DNA of 5,268 nt from [Haemophilus] felis (lineage in GTDB: Bacteria; Pseudomonadota; Gammaproteobacteria; Enterobacterales; Pasteurellaceae). Shown here in pieces: positions 1 through 5,268 of the stretch. The notes under the pieces are model-generated. The model saw nothing but the letters and a program-made list of their open reading frames with translations, was not told where the DNA came from and made no database searches. The stretch spans positions 1,177 through 6,444 of the forward strand of contig MUYB01000016.1 in assembly GCA_002015125.1 (NCBI GenBank), read 5' to 3'. The position numbers and the translations under genes were made by a program. How positions within the stretch are numbered: the first letter of the stretch is position 1; each line of letters starts with the position of its first letter.

Positions 1-4
1 CAAA

Positions 5-100
5 TTAATCTGACAGGCACAGTAATTTTAAACGGGGACTGTCAGATTTGGTTTGATCTTCTACAAATAATCTAGATAACCAAAATTTATTTATTCTCAT
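5..100 (-). pseudogene. Truncated immunity gene start following the orphan toxin
   Basis: ATG 100 begins 2 nt after the orphan toxin stop, behind a GAGGAA site, the usual place for a CdiI. The frame encodes 31 residues: MRINKFWLSRLFVED, then QTKSDSPRLKLLCLSD and a TAA at 7-5. The first half looks like a natural protein start. The second half is encoded by the right arm, spacer and left arm of an inverted repeat (7-48). The simplest reading is that an insertion or deletion replaced the rest of the immunity gene. If the upstream toxin acts on membranes, its CdiI would be expected to be a small inner-membrane protein, and the Arg/Lys-flanked aromatic start would not contradict that. A genuine 31-residue peptide is the alternative. 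Confidence 0.55.
7..48. repeat. Perfect 10-bp inverted repeat with 22-nt spacer, possible insertion-sequence end
   Basis: AATCTGACAG (7-16) and CTGTCAGATT (39-48) are exact reverse complements. The right arm is followed by TG, and bases 1-5 read CAAAT, so the arms can be extended as CAAAT...CTGACAG if a TAA is skipped. No run of T follows on either strand, so an intrinsic terminator is unlikely. The position inside the truncated immunity frame suggests the end of an insertion sequence or a small mobile repeat. Whether an element continues beyond the left edge cannot be seen. Confidence 0.5.
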
Positions 101-102
101 GA

Positions 103-2574
103 TTATCTTCCTCTATTTTTAAAAAAAATTTCTTTTATTCTGTCTGAATCGCCAAAATATTCTCCCATATAGTTGGATAAAATAGGCTTAAAGAAATAGT
201 CCGCATATTTATTTCCAAATTTATAATTTGATTCAGACGATCCAGCTATAGTTCCTGAAACAGCCCCCAACGCATTCCACCCATAATCACTAGAGTTTTC
301 CGTATTCAAAGTAGATAACATCACATTAATACTCAGTTGTTTATCTAAAGATTTATTCCGAGTTAATGCTGTTGAGAACCCTGCTTGAAGTAAATCGTAT
401 GGATTATAAGGTCTATCTTGTGATAATTGATAACCTGTATTTACAATACCTGTAACCGAAAGTTCGGTTGTTAGTGGGTATCGTTGTGCAACATTGACAA
501 GAGCTTTTCCTGCATTATTTAAACCTGAATTTACAACAAGTGCAGAATGAGTAATTTTCGCTACTTTATCTGAATTTAAAATTGCAGTACCTAGTTTTCC
601 AGTTGTATTTATAATTGCATTATTTACTCCTAAACCTGCTACTGTTTCCAAGCCAACCTTCAGTGATTCGGCTTGTCGGCTTTCAAATGTATTACCATAA
701 CTTACAATTTTTTTCGATTTCGTAATTAAATCTGAATAATCAGGTCTTATCTGTGGTGCATTTACAGGAGTGTGTAATAGCACCGTTTGGTCGGCTCTAG
801 AACCATACTCAGCAACCCATTTTAACAACGTCGCTGTTTCAATATCACTAAGAGCCTTCCCACCATTAAATTGAGCTTGATATTGGCTTAATAGCTTATC
901 TGAATTTACATCTTTTTTAGTTAGATAAACTACTCTTAATGCTTCATTGTAAGTTAAGACTTTTTTCTTAGATAATCTCTCTAACTCCTCCCACTCTTTT
1001 TGGCTTAAGAAATTATTCTCCACCGCCCGTTTTGCTGTTGCCATGCCTTCAACCGCTGTTGCCGTTGAGTTGCTTGCAACACCGCCGGCTATTGCGCCTG
1101 CAAGTTGTGAAGCTGCTTTCAGTAAACCTTTTTCCTCTGCGGTAAGCTCACTCGGTTGTTTATTAAACACTTTTTCTGCTAGCAACATAGCCCTGCCTTC
1201 ACCGACTACGCCAGCTAATGCACCTGAGGCTGGGTCTAACCCTGCCACATAAAATTCAGCCGCAGAGAGGGCTGCGTGTGCAAATAAGTTGGCTGTTTTG
1301 CTGTCTTTGGTGATTTCGTGGATTTGAGCGTTCAGTTCAGGGGATACCGCTACCACCGCTGCTTGTGCGGTGGTTTTTCCTGCTAAAATCGCACCAACCA
1401 CAGCAACAGTAGCATCCACTTTGCGGCGATTGCTGCCACCCTCGCCCCACGCTTCTGCTTTGATACTGGCTTCGTTGTAAGCGCTCTGTTTTTCATCAAT
1501 TTTTGCAACATCACCACTAGCTTTAGCTTTTGCAAGTTCTTCACCTGCTTTGCGCTTTTCAGCTTCTGCTTCCTTCGCCTGTTGGTTGCTAAAATTACTC
1601 GCCGCCGTCGCAATATACCCCACGTTCGCACTAATCTCTTTTTGCTCTTTGAGTAGCCGATTAACATCCTTCGGCTGTTCCACTTGCTTATTCGCTTGGC
1701 TAAGGTCTGTGTTAATCCCTAATGCCACCGCGGTGGTTTCTGTCGGTTGACTGTCTTTGTTTAAGGTGATTTTGCCTTCTGTTAATGTGGCTTTGGTTGC
1801 GGTGCTATCCTCTCCCTGTTCGTGCATAGGTAAAGCAGGATTAAATTTTGGTCCTGCTTTAGGCACGATTTTAGTTGTGCTGTTTGGATTATTTTTGGCA
1901 TAAGTTCCTGAAACCTTTTCACCGGTTTCATTATCCACATGATAGTCTGCCTCTTTTCCATAACTTCCCGATATAGAACCACTCGTTGCACTATGACTGG
2001 AACTGTTTCGAATATCTTCAAAGGTAAGTTTATTCGTTGTTAGCTCACTGTTTTTGGCGTTTGTGCTAGCAATCACTCCGCCTTTAAGATGCACATTATC
2101 TGCACTGATGTGATAACCGCCTTCCTCGGCAAATAAGCCAGCCTGTTCATTGACTTGCTTGCTATTGGATTTACCCCCTTCTGCACTGGCATTGCCACTA
2201 AACTCCCAACTACTTCCAAAGCCAAATTCCACTTTAGTCCCCAGCCCAAACTGCTTACTGTTTTGCTTGTGTTCATCTTGTTGGCTTTCAATGTGGAGAT
2301 GACCTTTGATATCCGCATAAATGGTTTTTGCCTTAGCCGTAGCACCAATAAGTGCGGTGTCTTTTCCGCTACTTATATTTAAGGTATCAGTATCTATATG
2401 GCTGTTATGGTAGGTTTTACCTTCACTTTCTTGTTTGCCTTTACTAAAGCCTTCTTTGGCATAGAATGACCAACCTGTTTTTGCCCCCACACTAAAGGCA
2501 GTGCCCACTTCCGTACCATAACTTTGGTTTTTACCTTGTTGTCTGTAATGACTTTTTCCTGCGTAAATCATCAT
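103..2574 (-). CDS. Orphan CdiA/filamentous haemagglutinin C-terminal module with large hydrophobic toxin-type domain
   Basis: The 823 residues begin abruptly inside haemagglutinin sequence. There is no signal peptide, TPS secretion domain or good ribosome binding site at ATG 2574, so this is a displaced fragment that cannot be exported by itself. Residues 1-190 are haemagglutinin repeat type (SVGAKTGWSFYAKEG, GGYHISADNVHLKGGVIAST). Residues 330-380 are a charged Ala/Glu/Lys coiled-coil-like stretch. Residues 385-521 are the pretoxin domain ending in RAVENN (VENN at 518-521). Residues 522-823 form a 302-residue C-terminal domain. It has a helical start (SQKEWEELERLSKKK), then Gly/Ala/Asn-rich hydrophobic segments (VGLETVAGLGVNNAI, GWNALGAVSGTIAGSS) and YNPYDLLQAGFSTALT. 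This recalls large C-terminal domains of TpsA proteins thought to act on membranes. No nuclease motif is seen. The activity call is tentative; the CdiA-fragment call is firm. Confidence 0.85.
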   Translation of the reverse strand: MMIYAGKSHYRQQGKNQSYGTEVGTAFSVGAKTGWSFYAKEGFSKGKQESEGKTYHNSHIDTDTLNISSGKDTALIGATAKAKTIYADIKGHLHIESQQDEHKQNSKQFGLGTKVEFGFGSSWEFSGNASAEGGKSNSKQVNEQAGLFAEEGGYHISADNVHLKGGVIASTNAKNSELTTNKLTFEDIRNSSSHSATSGSISGSYGKEADYHVDNETGEKVSGTYAKNNPNSTTKIVPKAGPKFNPALPMHEQGEDSTATKATLTEGKITLNKDSQPTETTAVALGINTDLSQANKQVEQPKDVNRLLKEQKEISANVGYIATAASNFSNQQAKEAEAEKRKAGEELAKAKASGDVAKIDEKQSAYNEASIKAEAWGEGGSNRRKVDATVAVVGAILAGKTTAQAAVVAVSPELNAQIHEITKDSKTANLFAHAALSAAEFYVAGLDPASGALAGVVGEGRAMLLAEKVFNKQPSELTAEEKGLLKAASQLAGAIAGGVASNSTATAVEGMATAKRAVENNFLSQKEWEELERLSKKKVLTYNEALRVVYLTKKDVNSDKLLSQYQAQFNGGKALSDIETATLLKWVAEYGSRADQTVLLHTPVNAPQIRPDYSDLITKSKKIVSYGNTFESRQAESLKVGLETVAGLGVNNAIINTTGKLGTAILNSDKVAKITHSALVVNSGLNNAGKALVNVAQRYPLTTELSVTGIVNTGYQLSQDRPYNPYDLLQAGFSTALTRNKSLDKQLSINVMLSTLNTENSSDYGWNALGAVSGTIAGSSESNYKFGNKYADYFFKPILSNYMGEYFGDSDRIKEIFFKNRGR
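108..113 (-). promoter_or_regulatory. Strong ribosome binding site of the truncated immunity gene
   Basis: GAGGAA overlaps the last codons of the orphan toxin (Arg-Gly-Arg-stop). Its GGA core ends 8 nt before the ATG at 100. It is the strongest Shine-Dalgarno in the window and is the reason the short downstream frame is treated as a real gene start. Confidence 0.65.
1012..1026 (-). repeat. VENN-coding recombination seam, copy 2
   Basis: These 15 bases are identical to 4866-4880 and again encode Ala-Val-Glu-Asn-Asn. Sequence diverges on both sides, sharply on the toxin side (FLSQKEWEE here, HLGVMLLRG in the other module), while the pretoxin proteins upstream are related but distinct. Confidence 0.7.
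2350..2358 (+). other. Haemophilus-type DNA uptake core AAGTGCGGT
   Basis: This is an exact 9-base match to the uptake signal core of the Haemophilus influenzae type Pasteurellaceae, lying inside the orphan CdiA fragment. About 0.04 copies would be expected by chance in both strands of a window this size with equal base use. It supports the host group and suggests the segment can be taken up by natural transformation. It is a single copy, and the flanking AT blocks are imperfect. Confidence 0.45.
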
Positions 2575-2643
2575 ATAAGATGCGGAGTCTTTTACATAAA
2601 GTTATCTATAAAAGATAATTTTATTCATAATAATACTTTTATT
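2575..2643 (-). other. Short AT-rich junction before the orphan CdiA fragment
   Basis: These 69 bases separate the Imm42-like stop from the orphan module. A TAA at 2604-2602 closes the frame. Between it and the first ATG the frame reads LYVKDSASY, which looks like haemagglutinin sequence, so homology to a full-length exoprotein probably begins near 2601. A weak AT hairpin (TTATCT, 5-nt loop, AGATAA, 2602-2618) lies exactly here. It has no run of T and is not a convincing terminator. Confidence 0.4.
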
Positions 2644-3147
2644 TTATTCTTCAGATATAGAAGATATAACACTATGAAAACATCCTATTTCTAAATCAAT
2701 TTTAAATATTTCATTCAAAAATGAGACAACTAAAATATCATTTTCTTTCCCTCTGAAAAAAAACATCTCTAATCCAGAGTAAGTAATTTCGTATAAGGAT
2801 ATTTCTACCCCAACTTTTTTAGGATATTTTGTTTTTAATTCTTCTTGCGATAATATTTTGTCAGGATCATCGTAATAGTATCCTAAACGTGAAATAGTAG
2901 CTTGCTTGAAAAGATATTCAGCATTCTCATTCTCACAATCTAACATACAATAATCATTAAGATCCTCACTTAAAAAACTTTTTAACCAGTCGATTATTAT
3001 ATTTAACGTCCAATTAGTTCCTTTACCTGGATAAAATTTTTCATCAATAATAAAGTTAAATGCACCATAGACCCATTTTTCTTCAGGAATTGCAGAAATT
3101 TTATCAATATGAATTTGGAATGGCTGATTATAAGATCCATATATCAT
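2644..3147 (-). CDS. Imm42-like immunity protein without an adjacent cognate toxin
   Basis: This 167-residue cytoplasmic-type acidic protein starts 5 nt after the preceding immunity-like gene, with an AAGGA site. The opening MIYGSYNQPFQIHID, followed by WVYGAFNFIIDEKFYPG and a leucine-rich helix around residue 50, matches what I recall of the immunity 42 family (an MI[FY]G start, a W-[VM]-[YF]-G-x-F strand, then an INGE or IDEK turn). That family guards against polymorphic toxins. No complete toxin precedes it here. The nearest upstream coding unit is another immunity-like gene, so it appears to be an orphan left by recombination or gained as protection against a foreign toxin. The following orphan CdiA fragment begins 69 nt downstream and has its own candidate immunity start, so Imm42 is unlikely to be its partner. 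Family assignment is from memory of motifs. Confidence 0.7.
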   Translation of the reverse strand: MIYGSYNQPFQIHIDKISAIPEEKWVYGAFNFIIDEKFYPGKGTNWTLNIIIDWLKSFLSEDLNDYCMLDCENENAEYLFKQATISRLGYYYDDPDKILSQEELKTKYPKKVGVEISLYEITYSGLEMFFFRGKENDILVVSFLNEIFKIDLEIGCFHSVISSISEE

Positions 3148-3152
3148 CTTAA

Positions 3153-3623
3153 TTATCCTTTAAAATAATCATTAACAGCCTCCTTAAAGCTATTTAGTAC
3201 TGATAGGAAATCTATAATGCTCACTTTAGTAAAATATTCTTTTATATCTATATCATATGAGAAAAATGGATTATCTTCTAAACAAAATAGAAAATATAGA
3301 TCAGAATTATTTCTTATTACTCTTTTGGTGAAGTCATCAAATGACTCCTCCAAAGTAACTCTATAAATATTAGTAATTTCATTTTCTATGAAAAAGAAAT
3401 CTTTATAATTTATATCAGTTATATTCTCATTATAATAATCATTGTTTAGAATACATTCCAATGAATAAATAAAACTAGGTAAATATGTTTCAGTTTCCAA
3501 TGTTCCTATAAACTTACCATCAAAAATTAATCTTAATAAAGCATAGTTCTTTTCATATAATTAAAACTCTATAGCAAAATTATTTTTAAATATAATCTTC
3601 ATCTTATTTTCATCTAAGCTCAT
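3153..3623 (-). pseudogene. Immunity-like gene interrupted by an in-frame TAA at codon 21
   Basis: From ATG 3623 the frame reads MSLDENKMKIIFKNNFAIEF. It then meets TAA at 3563-3561 and continues in the same frame as LYEKNYALLRLIFDGKFIGT and on for 115 more residues to a stop at 3155-3153. Without the single stop the product would be 156 residues, a normal CdiI size. The 20 residues between the stop and the first usable later start (TTG 3500) read as good protein and flow into TLETETYLPSFIYSLECI, so the gene most likely carries a nonsense mutation. A TTG-initiated 115-residue product is possible, with AGGA only 3 nt upstream of the TTG. The protein is acidic, suiting a partner for a basic toxin, and the start overlaps the toxin remnant upstream. 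The family is unknown to me. The stop could also be a strain-specific or sequencing change. Confidence 0.62.
3156..3160 (-). promoter_or_regulatory. Ribosome binding site of the Imm42-like gene
   Basis: AAGGA sits within the final codons of the preceding immunity-like gene, 8 nt before the ATG at 3147. It supports that start and suggests the two genes are co-transcribed. Confidence 0.65.
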
Positions 3624-3711
3624 TAGGAATATCTTTTAATCTTATATTTCTTCTATTACCCAAAAGGCTTTTCCTACAGTAATAGGCTTTACTATGGTGA
3701 TCATAACATAT
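3610..3711 (-). pseudogene. Remnant of a displaced CdiA-CT toxin: 33-codon C-terminal tail
   Basis: This open stretch runs from just after an in-frame TAG (3714-3712) to a TGA at 3612-3610. It encodes 33 residues: CYDHHSKAYYC, then RKSLLGNRRNIRLKDIPNEL, then a final Arg. It has no credible start codon. Two things argue that it was coding. The peptide reads as a plausible basic nuclease-like tail, with 8 Lys/Arg within 15 residues. Its stop also overlaps the ATG of the next immunity-like gene by 14 nt, the arrangement expected of a toxin and immunity pair. I do not recognise the toxin family. The CxxHH...C cluster is noted but not interpreted. The rest of the toxin, including any VENN boundary, is missing. 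The alternative is chance open frame in AT-rich DNA. Confidence 0.5.
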
Positions 3712-3741
3712 CTAAGCATTTTTTATTGTTAAAGAGAAATT

Positions 3742-4194
3742 TTACTTCAATTCAAATTTTAATTTATCATAAAATCTAATAATATTTTCAAAATCAGTAG
3801 TCCATTCCGATATTTTTTCCCCATATTCAGAGTAAATTTCTCTATCAGGAATATATTTGAATATATTTTCCAATGAAAACTCATTAAAATCATCTCTAAA
3901 TAAAATACAATTTTGAATAAAAGCTGAATTCCCCTTTTTATATACAATCCAAGAGTGAAGAAAATTAACCTTTTCTAAATCATACATAGATGTAAATAAA
4001 ATGGCTCTATCTTTATTTTTATTTAAAATCTGTGATATGGATTTAACCCAAGATCTTTTATAATCATTAACCTTCCAATAAGATACCGGTAAATCAAAAT
4101 ACTCCGAGAAATCATTTATTATTATTTTAGATTTTACGATTAGATCACCCCAATCATTAAAAAACTCGTTCTTCTCAATTTTTATATTAAACAT
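3742..4194 (-). CDS. cdiI: CdiI-type immunity protein, partner of the Ntox21-like toxin
   Basis: This 150-residue protein is soluble-looking, with no signal peptide or membrane segment. It begins 5 nt after the toxin stop with a good AAGGA site, the standard position of a CdiI. Visible landmarks are an N-terminal FNDWGDLI strand region, SYWKVNDYKRSW around residue 40, a central HSWIVYKKGNSAFIQN segment, and YIPDREIYSEYGEKISEW near the C-terminus. This pattern resembles a CdiI immunity family that I recall from enterobacterial CDI loci, but I cannot fix the Pfam number. Its role would be to bind and block the tip of the gene upstream in the cytoplasm, protecting the producer and its siblings. 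Codon composition is much more AT-rich than the pretoxin part of its toxin gene, as is usual for immunity genes. The immunity role is inferred mainly from position and partly from sequence resemblance. Confidence 0.8.
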   Translation of the reverse strand: MFNIKIEKNEFFNDWGDLIVKSKIIINDFSEYFDLPVSYWKVNDYKRSWVKSISQILNKNKDRAILFTSMYDLEKVNFLHSWIVYKKGNSAFIQNCILFRDDFNEFSLENIFKYIPDREIYSEYGEKISEWTTDFENIIRFYDKLKFELK

Positions 4195-4199
4195 AAATT

Positions 4200-5268
4200 T
4201 TAGTCCTTTATTCTATTTAAATTCTTGTCATATGTTCCCAATCGTTTTCCTTTTTTGTCAAACATTTTCCAGCCATCGCTTACATTATGCCCATCAATAT
4301 CAGGAGTAATATAATTTTTACCATTTGAATATACAGGTTGTCCGTGTGAATTAAATGGTGCTTTTTGAGGTGGTATTCTATCTTTGTACCCGAGCCGTCT
4401 AGCTGGCTCTATAGTATCTTTATTCCTTGCATCTAATACACTATCCCTCCAATCCCCAACATTAATTTCCCCGCCAACTAAAGTGGAGTCTTCCTTGTCG
4501 GAATTATAAATTGGAGTTGTCAATGTATTATCTGAAGGATTTTGCCTATTTTCAGGATAAACTAGAATTATAGGCTCAGAAGGTTGAGGTGCAGGATATC
4601 CCTCTAATCTCGGTATATCATCTGGATTTAACACATCATATTTTAGGGTTAATGATTGGATATATTTCTGTGTAATTACATTATTACCCATCATTAACAA
4701 GGTCATAAGGTGTTCTGCTTCCTCCGCAGATAAATTTTTGAGTAAATTATCTGCAATAATCCCTCCCGTAACTAGCCCACCACTGGCTATTAAAGCTTCT
4801 TTTATAACTTGATTGCGGCATAATGAAACGGATAAACAGCCTCTTAATAACATTACACCCAGATGATTATTCTCCACCGCATTCTCAGCTATTTTCATTC
4901 CTTGGCTTATTGTCACAAGGTTTTCTGCGCTATTCCCTGTTGCTGTTAAACTACTAGCAATACCAGCGACAAGCTTACTTAAGTTTAAAACTTGCTGTTT
5001 TTCTGCGTCAGTTAGCTCATTTGTTTTTTTATTACCATAGAGGGCTTGGCTTAGTATTGGTGCGGATAACTCGCCAACACCTGCTGCAATAGCGCCTGTT
5101 GCAGCTTTTCCGCCTGTGAGCTCTGCTTCAATTGCACCCCATAATATATGCGCTGGAATGTTAAGTTCAGGAATCTCTTCTGTGATGTTTTTTATTGCTT
5201 GGTTGATATAAGGCGAAGCCGCTCCCGTAGCTATCGCTTGTGGGCTTTGTCCTGCTAATGCAAGACTA
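4200..5268 (-). CDS. cdiA: CdiA/TpsA exoprotein C-terminal part: pretoxin-VENN, entry domain and Ntox21-like toxin tip (5' end outside window)
   Basis: The frame is open through the window edge, giving 355 visible residues. A GTG at 4916 lies inside the pretoxin domain and is not the real start. Residues 1-134 are a pretoxin domain rich in Ala and Gly, containing AGQSPQAIATGAASPYINQA and ending in AENAVENN (VENN at 131-134). Residues 135-220 resemble a CdiA cytoplasm-entry domain, with a Cys pair (RGCLSVSLC) and the stretch LSAEEAEHLMTLL. A Pro/Asn/Ser-rich linker follows. The last 63 residues carry a HGQPV, YITPDIDGHN, GWKM, GTYDKNLNRIKD signature that I recall from Ntox21-type toxins of CdiA and MafB proteins, predicted RNases. 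By family knowledge the full protein would be exported by CdiB and deliver the tip into neighbouring cells. The tip is immediately followed by its immunity gene. Confidence is high for CdiA-like, moderate for Ntox21; the catalytic reaction is not shown by the sequence. Confidence 0.88.
   Translation of the reverse strand, partial: SLALAGQSPQAIATGAASPYINQAIKNITEEIPELNIPAHILWGAIEAELTGGKAATGAIAAGVGELSAPILSQALYGNKKTNELTDAEKQQVLNLSKLVAGIASSLTATGNSAENLVTISQGMKIAENAVENNHLGVMLLRGCLSVSLCRNQVIKEALIASGGLVTGGIIADNLLKNLSAEEAEHLMTLLMMGNNVITQKYIQSLTLKYDVLNPDDIPRLEGYPAPQPSEPIILVYPENRQNPSDNTLTTPIYNSDKEDSTLVGGEINVGDWRDSVLDARNKDTIEPARRLGYKDRIPPQKAPFNSHGQPVYSNGKNYITPDIDGHNVSDGWKMFDKKGKRLGTYDKNLNRIKD
4204..4208 (-). 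promoter_or_regulatory. Ribosome binding site of the first immunity gene
   Basis: AAGGA lies inside the last two codons of the toxin, 9 nt before the ATG at 4194. The toxin stop and the immunity ATG are only 5 nt apart, so translation of the pair is probably coupled. The site supports ATG 4194 as the start. Confidence 0.7.
4866..4880 (-). repeat. VENN-coding recombination seam, copy 1
   Basis: These 15 bases encode Ala-Val-Glu-Asn-Asn at the end of the pretoxin domain. They are identical to 1012-1026 in the orphan module. The VENN motif marks the boundary after which CdiA sequences become polymorphic, so identity here with divergence beyond it fits a site where toxin tips are exchanged. Confidence 0.7.

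Noticed and set aside
1725..1736. Perfect 12-bp palindrome CCACCGCGGTGG
   Set aside because: It sits within coding sequence for Ala/Val/Thr residues, has no partner copy in the window and gives no sign of operator or recombination function.
1043..1750. Plus-strand open frames opposite the orphan CdiA pretoxin region
   Set aside because: They are antisense shadows of Ala-rich coding sequence, with no ribosome binding sites or recognisable protein features.
2602..2618. Hairpin TTATCT-loop-AGATAA as a terminator after the Imm42-like gene
   Set aside because: The stem is only six AT-rich pairs and no T run follows in the direction of transcription.
3642..3719. Small frame of 25 codons beginning MLRYVMITIVKP
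   Set aside because: It lies in a different frame over the proposed toxin tail, ends in TAA and has no Shine-Dalgarno. The alternative frame has the better link to the following gene.
3705..3732. Possible minus-strand promoter, TTAACA and TATGTT with 16-bp spacing
   Set aside because: The match is only moderate in very AT-rich DNA, where such pairs occur often. It could serve the immunity genes, but nothing else supports it.
4200..4916. A separate 238-residue gene starting at GTG 4916
   Set aside because: The same frame stays open to the window edge and encodes continuous pretoxin sequence upstream of the GTG, so it is an internal codon of the larger exoprotein gene.

Overview
This window is the 3' end of a contact-dependent inhibition (CDI, two-partner secretion) locus, with an array of displaced toxin and immunity modules downstream. 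Every gene lies on the minus strand, so transcription runs from the right edge to the left edge. Three things suggest a Pasteurellaceae-type host (Mannheimia, Actinobacillus or Haemophilus relatives), though I cannot name a species: an AT-rich genome, the style of the filamentous haemagglutinin repeats and pretoxin domain, and one exact copy of the Haemophilus-type DNA uptake core AAGTGCGGT. Composition is mosaic by eye. The haemagglutinin and pretoxin parts are moderately GC-rich, the toxin tips are AT-rich, and the immunity genes are very AT-rich, as expected for horizontally exchanged CDI cassettes.

Layout in transcription order. (1) 5268-4200: the C-terminal end of a CdiA/TpsA exoprotein, open through the window edge. 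It has a pretoxin domain, a VENN motif, an entry-type domain and an Ntox21-like tip. (2) 4194-3742: its cognate immunity gene, 5 nt downstream. (3) 3711-3610: a 33-codon remnant that looks like the basic tail of a lost toxin. (4) 3623-3153: an immunity-like gene whose start overlaps that tail by 14 nt and which is broken by one in-frame TAA at codon 21. (5) 3147-2644: an Imm42-like immunity gene with no toxin partner in view. (6) 2574-103: an orphan CdiA fragment with haemagglutinin repeats, pretoxin domain, VENN and a large glycine-rich hydrophobic C-terminal domain. It has no signal peptide or secretion domain. (7) 100-5: the first codons of what is probably its immunity gene, with a strong ribosome binding site, running into an inverted repeat that seems to have truncated it.

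How the parts relate: the first pair is probably the deployed effector and its protection. The rest reads as older toxin-immunity pairs pushed downstream by recombination at the VENN-coding seam. The two VENN seams share 15 identical bases. The modules are in different states of decay: one toxin is reduced to its tail, one immunity gene carries a stop codon, one immunity gene stands alone, and one toxin fragment has lost its partner. Such leftovers may still protect against sibling toxins or serve as donor cassettes for switching the toxin tip; that is inference. Toxin family names come from recalled motifs, not from searches.
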